Shown: piece by piece, positions 1 through 7,695 of the stretch
Layout: every line of letters starts with the position of its first letter
Numbering within the stretch: position 1 is the first letter of the stretch
Source: Gemmatimonadaceae bacterium
GTDB lineage: Bacteria > Gemmatimonadota > Gemmatimonadetes > Gemmatimonadales > Gemmatimonadaceae
Assembly (NCBI GenBank): GCA_019637445.1
Contig: JAHBVS010000005.1
Location: 1-56,660 of the forward strand
DNA: 56,660 bases
Reading direction: 5' to 3'
Translations under genes and position numbers: made by a program
Notes under the pieces: model-generated
Told to the model about the DNA's origin: nothing
Databases searched by the model: none
The model's input: only the letters and a program-made list of their open reading frames with translations

Positions 1-59
1 CACAGAGACACAGAGAGTCCGGCGCACCGAGCCCTCTGTGTCTCCGTGCCTCTGTGGCA
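1..59. repeat. Intergenic CACAGAG-type inverted repeat
   Basis: Positions 1-15 (CACAGAGACACAGAG) and 34-48 (CTCTGTGTCTCCGTG) form an inverted repeat with one mismatch, and CCTCTGTGGCA follows at 49-59. A near-identical copy of the right arm lies at 56447-56473 in the opposite orientation. The sequence is non-coding; an 82-residue frame running through it looks like nothing known. It resembles a dispersed intergenic repeat of this genome. Confidence 0.7.
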
Positions 60-234
60 TCGGTTTTCAGCGAGATAGACCGCGCATCAGGGACGTGGAA
101 ACCCTATGTGTTATCCCCAATACAACAATACATAATACTTATTATAGGTAGTATTAGCGAAATGGCGCGGTGTCGGCTCGGCGTCCAGATTCCGCGTCAG
201 CAAGGCGCCAGTTGCTGCCCCGATGCGCAAAGAA

Positions 235-267
235 ATGAGGCCCGCCGATCAAGTCGGCAGGCCTCAT
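235..267 (-). terminator. Hairpin terminator after the TPR gene
   Basis: ATGAGGCC at 235-242 pairs with GGCCTCAT at 260-267, and CGCCGA/TCGGC extends the stem inward. Read on the minus strand the hairpin lies about 25 nt after the stop codon of the TPR gene (292) and is followed by TTTCTTTG, as expected for a weak intrinsic terminator. Confidence 0.6.
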
Positions 268-291
268 CTGTTCATGCGGGACGTGAGACGA

Positions 292-948
292 CTAGCCCTT
301 AACGCTTATCTCACCGAGTCTTAGCTTTGCCTCAGACGCATACGGTGAGTCCTCGCGATCCGCGATAGTCTCGTACAGCGCCCGGCCGGCCGCCACATTG
401 CCCGCCTGCACGTGATGGCGAGCAGCCTCCATCCGGTACTGCTGCGCGTCGATGCTCAGGTCGGCCGCAGCAGCGGCGGCCTCGTAGTCCGCGGCCGCTG
501 CCGCGTCCTCGCCCTTGCTAGCCTTTCCGGCGCCGCGAAGCGCCAGCAACGCAGCCCGCTGGGGGGCTGCGGCCTTGGCCAGCGCCGTCTCAACGAGCGC
601 CAGGCCCTCGTCCACCTTGCCGTCCGCGTAGTACAGCTGGGCTGAGAGGTGGGCGGCCTGGGTACCGGCCGTAGTCCCGGCATACCGGTTCACCACCCGG
701 TTGAGCTCTTCCTGGGCCCGCGCCTGGTCGCTACCGCCGTACAGCGCCTCCGCCTGGGCCAGCGCGTCGTAGCCACGCGCCTCGCGGATCTCGGCGGACC
801 GCTTGGCGAAGTAGAAGCCACCTGCCCCGATGGCGATGACCACTGCCGCGATGGTCAGGGGCTTCTGGTACTTCTTCAGGGTGTAGCCAATGTCTTCGGC
901 TTCCAGTTGCTCCAGGGCCCCGGGGCCCGTCGATCGGGTCTTCGTCAT
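292..948 (-). CDS. YfgM-like tetratricopeptide-repeat membrane protein
   Basis: This 218-residue protein has a cytoplasmic N-terminus, one transmembrane helix at about residues 30-50 (PLTIAAVVIAIGAGGFYFAK) and a long alanine-rich helical region behind it. The helical part reads as degenerate TPRs (for example AQEELNRVVNRYAGTTAGTQ and YEAAAAAADLSIDAQQYRME). The layout is that of the YfgM/DUF2133 family, single-pass proteins which in E. coli associate with the Sec translocon and periplasmic chaperones. A role in envelope protein handling is inferred from that family. The gene stands alone, with a terminator hairpin just after it and a tRNA gene just upstream on the same strand. The start is the ATG at 948. 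Confidence 0.75.
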   Translation of the reverse strand: MTKTRSTGPGALEQLEAEDIGYTLKKYQKPLTIAAVVIAIGAGGFYFAKRSAEIREARGYDALAQAEALYGGSDQARAQEELNRVVNRYAGTTAGTQAAHLSAQLYYADGKVDEGLALVETALAKAAAPQRAALLALRGAGKASKGEDAAAAADYEAAAAAADLSIDAQQYRMEAARHHVQAGNVAAGRALYETIADREDSPYASEAKLRLGEISVKG

Positions 949-1016
949 TCAGTGGCTCAAGTGTCGTGTGTGGCACCGCCCGACGGGGCGGCTGCGCAAG
1001 CAATCTAATCTAGCAG

Positions 1017-1090
1017 TGCCCCCGGGCGGACTCGAACCGCCGACCTGCGGTTTAGGAAACCGTCGCTCTATCCACCTGAGCTACGGGGGC
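1017..1090 (-). tRNA. tRNA-Arg (anticodon CCT)
   Basis: The minus strand folds as a full cloverleaf. The acceptor stem is GCCCCCG/CGGGGGC with discriminator A, the D stem GCTC/GAGC, the anticodon loop TTCCTAA (anticodon CCT, reading AGG), and the T arm GGCGGTTCGAGTCCGCC with the conserved TTCGAGTC loop. The outermost anticodon-stem pair (27:43) is A-C, a mismatch. CCA is not encoded. Confidence 0.93.
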
Positions 1091-1196
1091 CTCACCGAAA
1101 CTTAACCCTACGACCTGAACGATTCGGCGCCTCCAAACGTAAGTCTCGCAGCAAGTTCGCCTAGCTCCCTACCCTCGAAAATCCGCAGTTCCGGCC

Positions 1197-2396
1197 ATGC
1201 GCCTCTCCTATACGTTCCTCCGCGCCGCAGTCGTTGCGGCGCTCGTAGTTTCGACACTCGGCCTCAACGCCTGCAAGACCGAATCTGCAGAGGCCAACGG
1301 CAATGCTGCGGCGCCCGGCGGCAATCGCCCCGGTGGAAGTCAGGGCGGCAACCAAGGCGGCGGTCGCGGTGGCTTCGGCGGCGGCGGCAATCAGATCAGC
1401 CCGGTCGAGATCACCACGGTCGAGCGCGTGAGCATTGCGCGCACCAGTCTTGTCGCCGGCCAGCTCGCGCCGCTGCGCGTCGTCGGCGTGACATCGATTG
1501 TCGCCGGGCCGTTGCTGCGCGTGCCTGTCGAGGAAGGCTCGGTGGTCCGCCAGGGCCAGGTGCTCGCCGAACTCGACGCCCGCGAGCTCGAGGCACAGCT
1601 GACGGCCGCCGAGAAGAATCTGGCGTTCGCCACCAGCACGGCCGCGCGTTCGGCCGAGTTGCACAAGCGCGGTGTCGTCACCGTCGCGGAGTATGAGCGC
1701 GACCAGGCAGCGCTCGGCGCCGCCGAGGCGTCGGTGGCGCAGCTTCGCACGCGCTACGGCTTCACGAAGATCGCCTCGCCCATCGATGGCGTGGTGATGC
1801 AGCGTTTCGTTCAGGCCGGCGACGTCGTAGGCGGCAACAGCCGGATGTTCACGGTGGCCGATGTGAGCACGCTGGTCGTGCAGCTGCCGGTCTCCGAGCT
1901 TGAGGTGCCGTACCTCCGCGAGGGCTCCAACGTGGACGTGAAGGTGGACGCGCTCGGCCAGACGGTGCCGGGCCGCATCCGTCGCATCTTCCCTGCGGCT
2001 GACTCGGTGAGTCGGCTGGTTCCCGTTGAGGTGGCGATTGGCGGTGCGACCGCGCGCCAGCTGCGCCCGGGGTACACGGTGCGCGTGACGCTCAATCTGA
2101 ATGAGCGCCCCAACGCGCTGGTGGTGCCGACGCGCGCCGTCGTCGGTGCGGCGGGCTCGCAGTCTGTGTATGTGATTCGTGACGGGCGCGCCGAGCGTCG
2201 GCGCGTGCGCGTGGGGCCCGATACCGACGGCCGCACGGAAGTCTTCGAGGGACTCGCCGCCGGCGACACCGTGATCACGACGGGTAATGCCCTGCTCCGC
2301 GACGGCGCGCAGGTGCGCATCGTGGAGCCGCTGGCGCCTGAGGGTCCGGGTGCCGCGCAGCCGGTGAGTGTGCCGCCTGCCGGAGCCCGTCCATGA
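1197..2396 (+). CDS. RND efflux periplasmic adaptor (membrane fusion lipoprotein)
   Basis: This 399-residue protein is the periplasmic adaptor of a tripartite RND exporter, bridging the inner-membrane pump and an outer-membrane channel. A lipoprotein signal ends in LNAC with the lipidated cysteine near residue 26, followed by a Gly/Asn-rich linker (about 35-62). The biotinyl-lipoyl/hairpin part (VEEGSVVRQGQVLAELDARE, then AEYERDQAALGAAEASVAQL) and a beta-barrel domain (RIFPAADSVSRLVPVEVAIG) follow, and a C-terminal MP domain contains VVPTRAVVGAAGSQSVYVI. The permease gene overlaps it by 4 bp (ATGA), so the two are co-translated. No outer-membrane TolC-like gene is in this window, so the pump must borrow one. 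Confidence 0.93.
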   Translation: MRLSYTFLRAAVVAALVVSTLGLNACKTESAEANGNAAAPGGNRPGGSQGGNQGGGRGGFGGGGNQISPVEITTVERVSIARTSLVAGQLAPLRVVGVTSIVAGPLLRVPVEEGSVVRQGQVLAELDARELEAQLTAAEKNLAFATSTAARSAELHKRGVVTVAEYERDQAALGAAEASVAQLRTRYGFTKIASPIDGVVMQRFVQAGDVVGGNSRMFTVADVSTLVVQLPVSELEVPYLREGSNVDVKVDALGQTVPGRIRRIFPAADSVSRLVPVEVAIGGATARQLRPGYTVRVTLNLNERPNALVVPTRAVVGAAGSQSVYVIRDGRAERRRVRVGPDTDGRTEVFEGLAAGDTVITTGNALLRDGAQVRIVEPLAPEGPGAAQPVSVPPAGARP

Positions 2397-5300
2397 GCAT
2401 TCATCACAAGCGGGGCATCTCCAGCTGGAGCATCAGCCGGCCGGTCGGGACGCTGATGCTGACGAGCACGCTGCTCGTGCTCGGCGTGGTCTACATCGGC
2501 CGCCTGCCCGTGGACCTGCTCCCGCGCATCGTGTATCCGCAGGTGCGCGTGAACGTCGGCAACCCGGGCGTCGAGCCCGTGGTGCTCGAGGAGACGGTCG
2601 CCAAGCCGCTCGAGGCGGCGCTGGCCACGGTCGAGAACCTGCAGCGCCTGCAGACCAACGTGAACGAAGGAAGCGTGAGCATCGAGCTCAACTTCTCGTA
2701 CGGCACGAACGTCGATATCGCCCTGCAGAACGCTGCGACCAATGTGGAGCGTGTGCGTTCGCGCCTGCCCGTGGAGGCCTCGGCGCCGGTCATCAGCAAG
2801 AGCGATCCCTCGCAGATGCAGATCTTCCAGGTGGCGTTCTCGTCGTCTGAGCGTGACCTGGTTTCGTTGCGGCAATGGATTGACCAGCGCCTGAGGCCGC
2901 AGCTCCTGGCCGTGGAAGGCGTGGCGTCGGTGGATATCTCTGGCGGTCTCGTCCGTGAGATCCAGGTGGAGCTCGATCCTGAGCGCCTGCGTTCGTTTGG
3001 GCTGTCGGTCGGCGATGTGTTGAGCACGCTGAGCGGCGAGAACCAGAACATCGCCGGCGGGCGTGTGATCGCACCGGACCGCGAGATTGTCTCGCGCACG
3101 ACGGGGCGCTTCCGTTCGCTCGAGGAGATCCGCGGCCTGCTGCTCACCGGTGCCGGCGCCACGCGTGTGCCGATCACTGAGGTGGCCGCCGTGCGCGACA
3201 CCTCGCAGGACCAGCGCTTCTGGGCGCGATTGAACGGCACGCCCGCCGTGCGCATCGGCATCCAGAAGCAGCCCGAGGCCAACACGGTCGAGGTCGTGGA
3301 TCAGGTGCGCGCGCAGATGGACCGGCTGCAGTCGTCCAACTTCGTCCCGCGTGACATCCGCTACCAGGTCACCTTCGACCAGTCGGGCTTCATCCGCGAC
3401 GCGCTGAACTCGGTGCGCAACTCCGCGCTGATGGGTGCCTTCCTGGCGTCGCTGGTCGTGCTGCTCTTCCTGCGCAGCCTTCGCAAGACGTTCATCATCG
3501 GCGTGTCGATCCCGCTGGCCATCATGGCCACCTTCGTGATGATGGGCTTCGCCGGCCTGACGCTGAACATCATGTCGCTGGGCGGTCTCGCGCTGGGCAC
3601 GGGCCTGCTGCTCGACAACGCGATCGTGATGCTGGAGAACATCTACCGACGGCGTGAGGTGGACGGCCTGGACCCCGAGGAGGGCGCGCACGTGGGCGCC
3701 GCCGAGGTGACCTCGGCCGTGGTGGCGTCGACGACGACGAACCTCGCGTCGGTGGCGCCGTTCCTGCTCATCGTCGGCCTCGCGGCGCTGATCTTCCGCG
3801 AACTGATCCTGACGATTTCGTTCGCGATCCTGGCCTCGCTGCCCTTGGCGCTGACCTTGGTGCCGATGCTGGCCGCGCAGCTGGGCAAGATCCGCTTCAA
3901 GAGCGGGTTGGAGGACTCGCGTCCGCTGCTGGCGTTCGACGACTGGTTCGGCCGCATGACCGAGAAGTACGCGCGCGGTGCCTCGTGGACCGTGAAGCAC
4001 AAGTTCGCCGTGCTGGGCTCCGTGTTGGTCGTGGCGGGCCTGCTATTCTCGCGTGTGCCGGGCATCCCCAACGAGTTCCTGCCGCAGGTGGATGACGGCT
4101 CGGTGGGCGCCTTCGTGCGCCTCGCGCCTGGCTCGACGCCGTACCAGACGGACCGCATCACGCGTGAGATCGAGGGGATGGTGCAGCGGATGCCGCACGT
4201 GGAGGCCGTCTTCGCCACCGCTGGCGGATTCCTCTTCGGTGGCTCGTCGGCCGCGAATGCCGGCCGCGGCTCGTTGGACATTCTGCTCTCGCCGGTGAGC
4301 GAGCGGAAGATGACCGCCGACCAGTGGGTGCGCACCCTGCAGGACTCGATCAACAAGCGCGGCTTCGCCGGCGCGCGCGTGGGTGTGCGCCCGCCGCGCA
4401 TCCGCGGCCTGCGAACTTCGTCCACCGGCGAGGCCGTCTCGGTCGCGGTGCTGGGTGACGAGATTGCCACGCTGCAGGAGATCGCGCTGGCGGTGTCGCG
4501 TCGCGTGCAGGGCGTGCCCGGATTGGAGAACTTCCAGAACCCGCAGGATGAAGGCTCTCCCCTGCTCTCGATCGAGTTGGACCGCGAGCGTTCACGCGCC
4601 CTTGGGTTGAACGTGCAGCAGGTGGGCGCGGCAGTGCGCACGGCGCTCGACGGCACCATCGCGACGCGCTACGCCGAAGGCAACTTCGAGTACGACGTGC
4701 GCGTGTTCTTCCCGCGTGGGCGCTTCCAGAGCACCACGGACCTGATGGACGTGCCGATCGTGGCGACGCGGAACGCGCCGCCGATCCGCCTGGGCGATGT
4801 GGCGAAGGTGCAGACCGTGCTGGGCCCCAACGGAATCACGCGTGTCAACCAGAGTCGCCAGATCCAGATCAACGGCGACGTGATCACCGAGGTGGCCACC
4901 GTGGGCGCCGTGACGGACTCGATCCGCGCGCGACTCGCCGACCTCGAGATGCCCGATGGCTACGGCATCATCATCGGCGGCGAACAGGAAGCGATCGACG
5001 AGAGCAACCGTCAGCTCGCGCTGGTCATCGCGCTGGCGATCTTCCTCGTGTTCGTGGTGCTGGCCGTGCAGTACGAGAGCTTCATCAATCCTGTGGTGAT
5101 CCTGATCTCGATCCCGCTGGCGATGATGGGCGTCGTGGCGATCCTGCTGGTCTCGGGCACGCCGTTCTCCGCACCGGTCACGCTGGGCATGATCATGTTG
5201 GCGGGCATCGTGGTGAACAACTCGATCCTCCTGGTGGAGTTCGCCGAGGGGTTCTATGAGACGCCGGGCATCACGCGGGCGCAGGCCATCGTGGCGGCGG

Positions 5301-5581
5301 GCGCAGCGCGCCTGCGGCCGATCATGATGACGACGATCACCTCGCTGGTGGGCACGTTGCCGCTGGCGCTGGGCCTCGGCGAGGGCGGCGAGTTGATGCG
5401 GCCGCTCGCAATCGCCGTGGTGGGTGGCCTGTCCGTGTCGACGATCCTCACGCTGTTCGTGGTGCCCTGCACCTACCTGATCATCCACGGCCTGGGCGAT
5501 CGCGTCCGCTCGTTCGCGATCGGGGAGCGCGCGCGGCCCGTACCAGCAGAGCCCGCACCGCAGCAGCCAGCAGCGACGTAA
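2393..5581 (+). CDS. RND family efflux permease (AcrB/MdtB-like)
   Basis: This 1062-residue proton-driven inner-membrane exporter is full length for the hydrophobe/amphiphile efflux (HAE) RND class. It shows the internal duplication typical of the family: an N-terminal transmembrane helix (VGTLMLTSTLLVLGVVYIG), a periplasmic porter loop, a helix bundle containing GLALGTGLLLDNAIVMLENI with the conserved aspartate of the proton relay, then a second loop and a second bundle (VVILISIPLAMMGVVAILL; GMIMLAGIVVNNSILLVEF). It starts inside the stop codon of the adaptor gene. Its last 100 bp overlap the tail of the convergent TetR gene. The substrate cannot be read from the sequence; drugs, detergents or lipophilic metabolites are usual. 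Confidence 0.95.
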   Translation: MSIHHKRGISSWSISRPVGTLMLTSTLLVLGVVYIGRLPVDLLPRIVYPQVRVNVGNPGVEPVVLEETVAKPLEAALATVENLQRLQTNVNEGSVSIELNFSYGTNVDIALQNAATNVERVRSRLPVEASAPVISKSDPSQMQIFQVAFSSSERDLVSLRQWIDQRLRPQLLAVEGVASVDISGGLVREIQVELDPERLRSFGLSVGDVLSTLSGENQNIAGGRVIAPDREIVSRTTGRFRSLEEIRGLLLTGAGATRVPITEVAAVRDTSQDQRFWARLNGTPAVRIGIQKQPEANTVEVVDQVRAQMDRLQSSNFVPRDIRYQVTFDQSGFIRDALNSVRNSALMGAFLASLVVLLFLRSLRKTFIIGVSIPLAIMATFVMMGFAGLTLNIMSLGGLALGTGLLLDNAIVMLENIYRRREVDGLDPEEGAHVGAAEVTSAVVASTTTNLASVAPFLLIVGLAALIFRELILTISFAILASLPLALTLVPMLAAQLGKIRFKSGLEDSRPLLAFDDWFGRMTEKYARGASWTVKHKFAVLGSVLVVAGLLFSRVPGIPNEFLPQVDDGSVGAFVRLAPGSTPYQTDRITREIEGMVQRMPHVEAVFATAGGFLFGGSSAANAGRGSLDILLSPVSERKMTADQWVRTLQDSINKRGFAGARVGVRPPRIRGLRTSSTGEAVSVAVLGDEIATLQEIALAVSRRVQGVPGLENFQNPQDEGSPLLSIELDRERSRALGLNVQQVGAAVRTALDGTIATRYAEGNFEYDVRVFFPRGRFQSTTDLMDVPIVATRNAPPIRLGDVAKVQTVLGPNGITRVNQSRQIQINGDVITEVATVGAVTDSIRARLADLEMPDGYGIIIGGEQEAIDESNRQLALVIALAIFLVFVVLAVQYESFINPVVILISIPLAMMGVVAILLVSGTPFSAPVTLGMIMLAGIVVNNSILLVEFAEGFYETPGITRAQAIVAAGAARLRPIMMTTITSLVGTLPLALGLGEGGELMRPLAIAVVGGLSVSTILTLFVVPCTYLIIHGLGDRVRSFAIGERARPVPAEPAPQQPAAT

Positions 5582-6149
5582 AGCGCGCGCTGCGCTGCGC
5601 CGCGGGGAGACTGATCTCCTCGCGGCACTGGGTCAGGATCACGCGAACGGCTAGCAGATGGTCGGCGCCAGCTGCGTCGCCGGGGAGCGTTGCGGCGTCG
5701 AGGAGCGTTGCGGCGCGGCTGCGGAAGGTGTCGAGGCGCGCTGCCAGGCTCGCCGGCAACTGGTCGCGTCTGGTATCCGACAGCAGCGCGATCGCGACGC
5801 CCGGCCGCGCGGCCATCGCGCCGTACACGCACTTCACAAGCAAGCCTACCTCAAGGCCGCTGGTGTACTTCCGCCCCGCGGTTTCCCGCGCTCCGACAGT
5901 TCCCGGTGCCGCCGTAGACCCGGGACGCAGTCTGCACAGCCGCAGCTCCAAGTCCTGCAGAAAGCGATCCCCGGCCGCCCAGAGCAGGTCCTGTTTCGAA
6001 GGGAATCGCTGGTAGACGGTCCCGACCGGCACCTGCGCCTCGCGCGCAATCGCGGCGACGCTGAGGTCAGCGAACGATTGCTCGCGCAGCAGGCGCGTGG
6101 TGGCAAGTATGAGCTGGCCGCGCGCAGAGACGCTGCGCGCCTGGCACAA
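5481..6149 (-). CDS. TetR/AcrR family transcriptional regulator
   Basis: This regulator of about 222 residues has a helix-turn-helix at about residues 26-56 (FADLSVAAIAREAQVPVG followed by TVYQRFPSKQDLL), the classical TetR_N pattern, and an unassigned ligand-binding domain behind it. It converges on the RND pump genes, so it is a plausible local repressor of the exporter, although the pump promoter lies 5 kb away at the other end. The start is uncertain: no ATG or GTG fits, and the best candidate is a TTG at 6149. The last 100 bp overlap the 3' end of the permease gene on the other strand. A near-perfect 22-bp palindrome lies about 55 bp upstream of this start and could be its operator. Confidence 0.85.
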   Translation of the reverse strand: MCQARSVSARGQLILATTRLLREQSFADLSVAAIAREAQVPVGTVYQRFPSKQDLLWAAGDRFLQDLELRLCRLRPGSTAAPGTVGARETAGRKYTSGLEVGLLVKCVYGAMAARPGVAIALLSDTRRDQLPASLAARLDTFRSRAATLLDAATLPGDAAGADHLLAVRVILTQCREEISLPAAQRSARFTSLLAAAVRALLVRAARAPRSRTSGRDRPGRG

Positions 6150-6202
6150 GGAACGGCTGTACGGCGGGGGCAGGACCTATGCTCCAATTTCGAGATTCGA
6201 AG

Positions 6203-6224
6203 AACATGAATCCCGATTCATGTT
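6203..6224. promoter_or_regulatory. Palindrome upstream of tetR, possible operator
   Basis: AACATGAATC at 6203-6212 and GATTCATGTT at 6215-6224 make a 22-bp palindrome with a single central mismatch. It is followed by TTTCGCGAAC. The same element with the same flank (CATGAATCCGGATTCAT, then TTTCGCGAAA) recurs at 18829-18852. It lies in the 5' region of the TetR gene, which suggests an operator; a dispersed palindromic repeat is the alternative. Confidence 0.5.
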
Positions 6225-6330
6225 TCGCGAACATCGAAAATGTGCAGGTGTGAGCCTCACGGTCTGCGTCGGTCCAAGACTTCGCGGCGAGGTTTGGCAC
6301 GGCGACGGCCGCAAGCCTTCGCCTCGGCAG

Positions 6331-7686
6331 CTATGGACGTCGCGTCGGGCTCTTTGGTGTCGGCTGCGGCGCTGGGGGCGGCGGTGTTGCCGGCGGCGGC
6401 GGCGGAGGGCTGGTAGTGGTCGTACTCGGACGCGTGCTCGGAGGCGCCGTGCGCTCGCGCGGGACGGCCCTCAGGGAGTCGCGGCCCGGTGTGAAGCTCG
6501 TACCGACGCTTGGGCGCTGGCCGCCCATCGTGGTGCGACGACGCTGCTGCGCGGTGGCCCCGGCGCCATCCTCGAACTCGACACCAAGCACACTGGGCGC
6601 GGCCGCGTACAACGCGTTGAGCTGATCCGCGTGTGCGACGAACATCGGCGAGGCGCAGCGCACCGAGGCGCCGACGGCCAGGTGATCAGAGGGCAGCACC
6701 ATGGGTGGCAGCGGGAATCCGGCAACCGCGCCCCCTGCGGGAAGGAGCACGAGCCCGCAGATCTCCGCGCTCCCATCGCCACTTTGCGCGTCGAGGTTGG
6801 TCCGGTGCGCGCGTCCGGCCTCGACGAGTCGCGCGATGGCCCTCGTGTACTCAATGGCGGCGGCGCCATCGGTGATGGCCTGCACGCGCGCGCCAGCTGG
6901 CGAGAAGTACACGTCGTAAGCAAAGGGCTCCGAGAGCGCATAGAGGAGCATCGACAGCCGCGCCGGCCATCCGTCGGCCTCCAGCGAATCGCGCTGGCGC
7001 GCCGAGATGATCAGGCCCTCGCTGCTGCTGGCAATCATCGCGGCGGCCCAGAGTTCGGTCACGGTGGGGTTCGCCGCGCTGCCGACATCCACCACGTCCG
7101 CCAGCGACAGCGTCTTCAGGGCCAGCGCCTCGCGGTGCAGGTTGAAGCGCGCGCCCACCGGCTGCAGTGCGTCGCGCAGGCGCCGTGGCATCTCGCGCGG
7201 ATCCAGCGGCGAGAGCTGCAGCAGGCCGGCACTCGGCCGCGTGGGATCGTCCACGCCGAACACATACACGAGCCTACCAGTCTCGCTGACGGAAAACAGC
7301 GCGGAGCTGCGCGAGGTGGCTCCGGACTCGCCGCAGCGAACACTGCCGAGCAGGTATACGCGAAGGCCGCCATTCGAGAAGCGGGCGGTTTCCGTCCCGG
7401 CGCAGCTCTCGGTGGTGAACGGCCGCTGGGTGCCGTCGGCGCGGACGCGGGAACTGCTGACCTCGAGCCCGTTGCTGAGCGTGATGAGATCGGCGCTGAA
7501 CGGATCGCCGTCGGTGGGGATGACGCAGAGGGTCGTGCCCTGCCCGCCCGCAGCGGGGTCGCTCCAGCAGCCGGCGAAGCTGTACCAGGGACGCAGGTCG
7601 CCCCACTGCGCGTCGATGACGCCGGGCATGGCGAGCCCGAGAATCAACGCGCCAAGGCGAAGCCGCGAGCGACCTGGCATCCGCAA
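6331..7686 (-). CDS. Secreted protein of unknown function, paralogue of the upstream gene
   Basis: This 451-residue protein has a signal peptide ending near GVIDAQ and a C-terminal Pro/Thr-rich tail (TTTTSPPPPPPATPPPPAPQ) that may span peptidoglycan or be disordered. No known family is recognised. The N-terminal 130 residues match the neighbouring 470-residue protein in order and spacing: WYSFAGCW against WAFLYGCW, TTLCVIP against VTCVLP, SADLITLSNG against AVELVTLKDG, and RVYLLGSVRCG against RVYVEGSFDCG. Four cysteines are conserved between them. It is the third gene of a minus-strand run (barrel protein, paralogue, this gene), with 9 bp to the preceding stop. A periplasmic or surface role is inferred from the signal peptide alone. 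Confidence 0.7.
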   Translation of the reverse strand: MRMPGRSRLRLGALILGLAMPGVIDAQWGDLRPWYSFAGCWSDPAAGGQGTTLCVIPTDGDPFSADLITLSNGLEVSSSRVRADGTQRPFTTESCAGTETARFSNGGLRVYLLGSVRCGESGATSRSSALFSVSETGRLVYVFGVDDPTRPSAGLLQLSPLDPREMPRRLRDALQPVGARFNLHREALALKTLSLADVVDVGSAANPTVTELWAAAMIASSSEGLIISARQRDSLEADGWPARLSMLLYALSEPFAYDVYFSPAGARVQAITDGAAAIEYTRAIARLVEAGRAHRTNLDAQSGDGSAEICGLVLLPAGGAVAGFPLPPMVLPSDHLAVGASVRCASPMFVAHADQLNALYAAAPSVLGVEFEDGAGATAQQRRRTTMGGQRPSVGTSFTPGRDSLRAVPRERTAPPSTRPSTTTTSPPPPPPATPPPPAPQPTPKSPTRRP

Positions 7687-7695
7687 CCTGAGGGT

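Noticed and set aside
54-302. 82-residue plus-strand open frame at the window start
   Set aside because: It runs through the CACAGAG repeat and the antisense of a terminator hairpin, has no ribosome site and no recognisable motif.
1017-1090. tRNA-Arg as the integration site of the defence island
   Set aside because: The island begins about 31 kb away, with core genes between, and no repeat of the tRNA 3' end was seen near the island.
1811-4000. 729-residue minus-strand open frame opposite the RND permease
   Set aside because: It is a His/Arg/Gln-rich translation of the antisense strand of a clear permease gene, the usual shadow in high-GC DNA.
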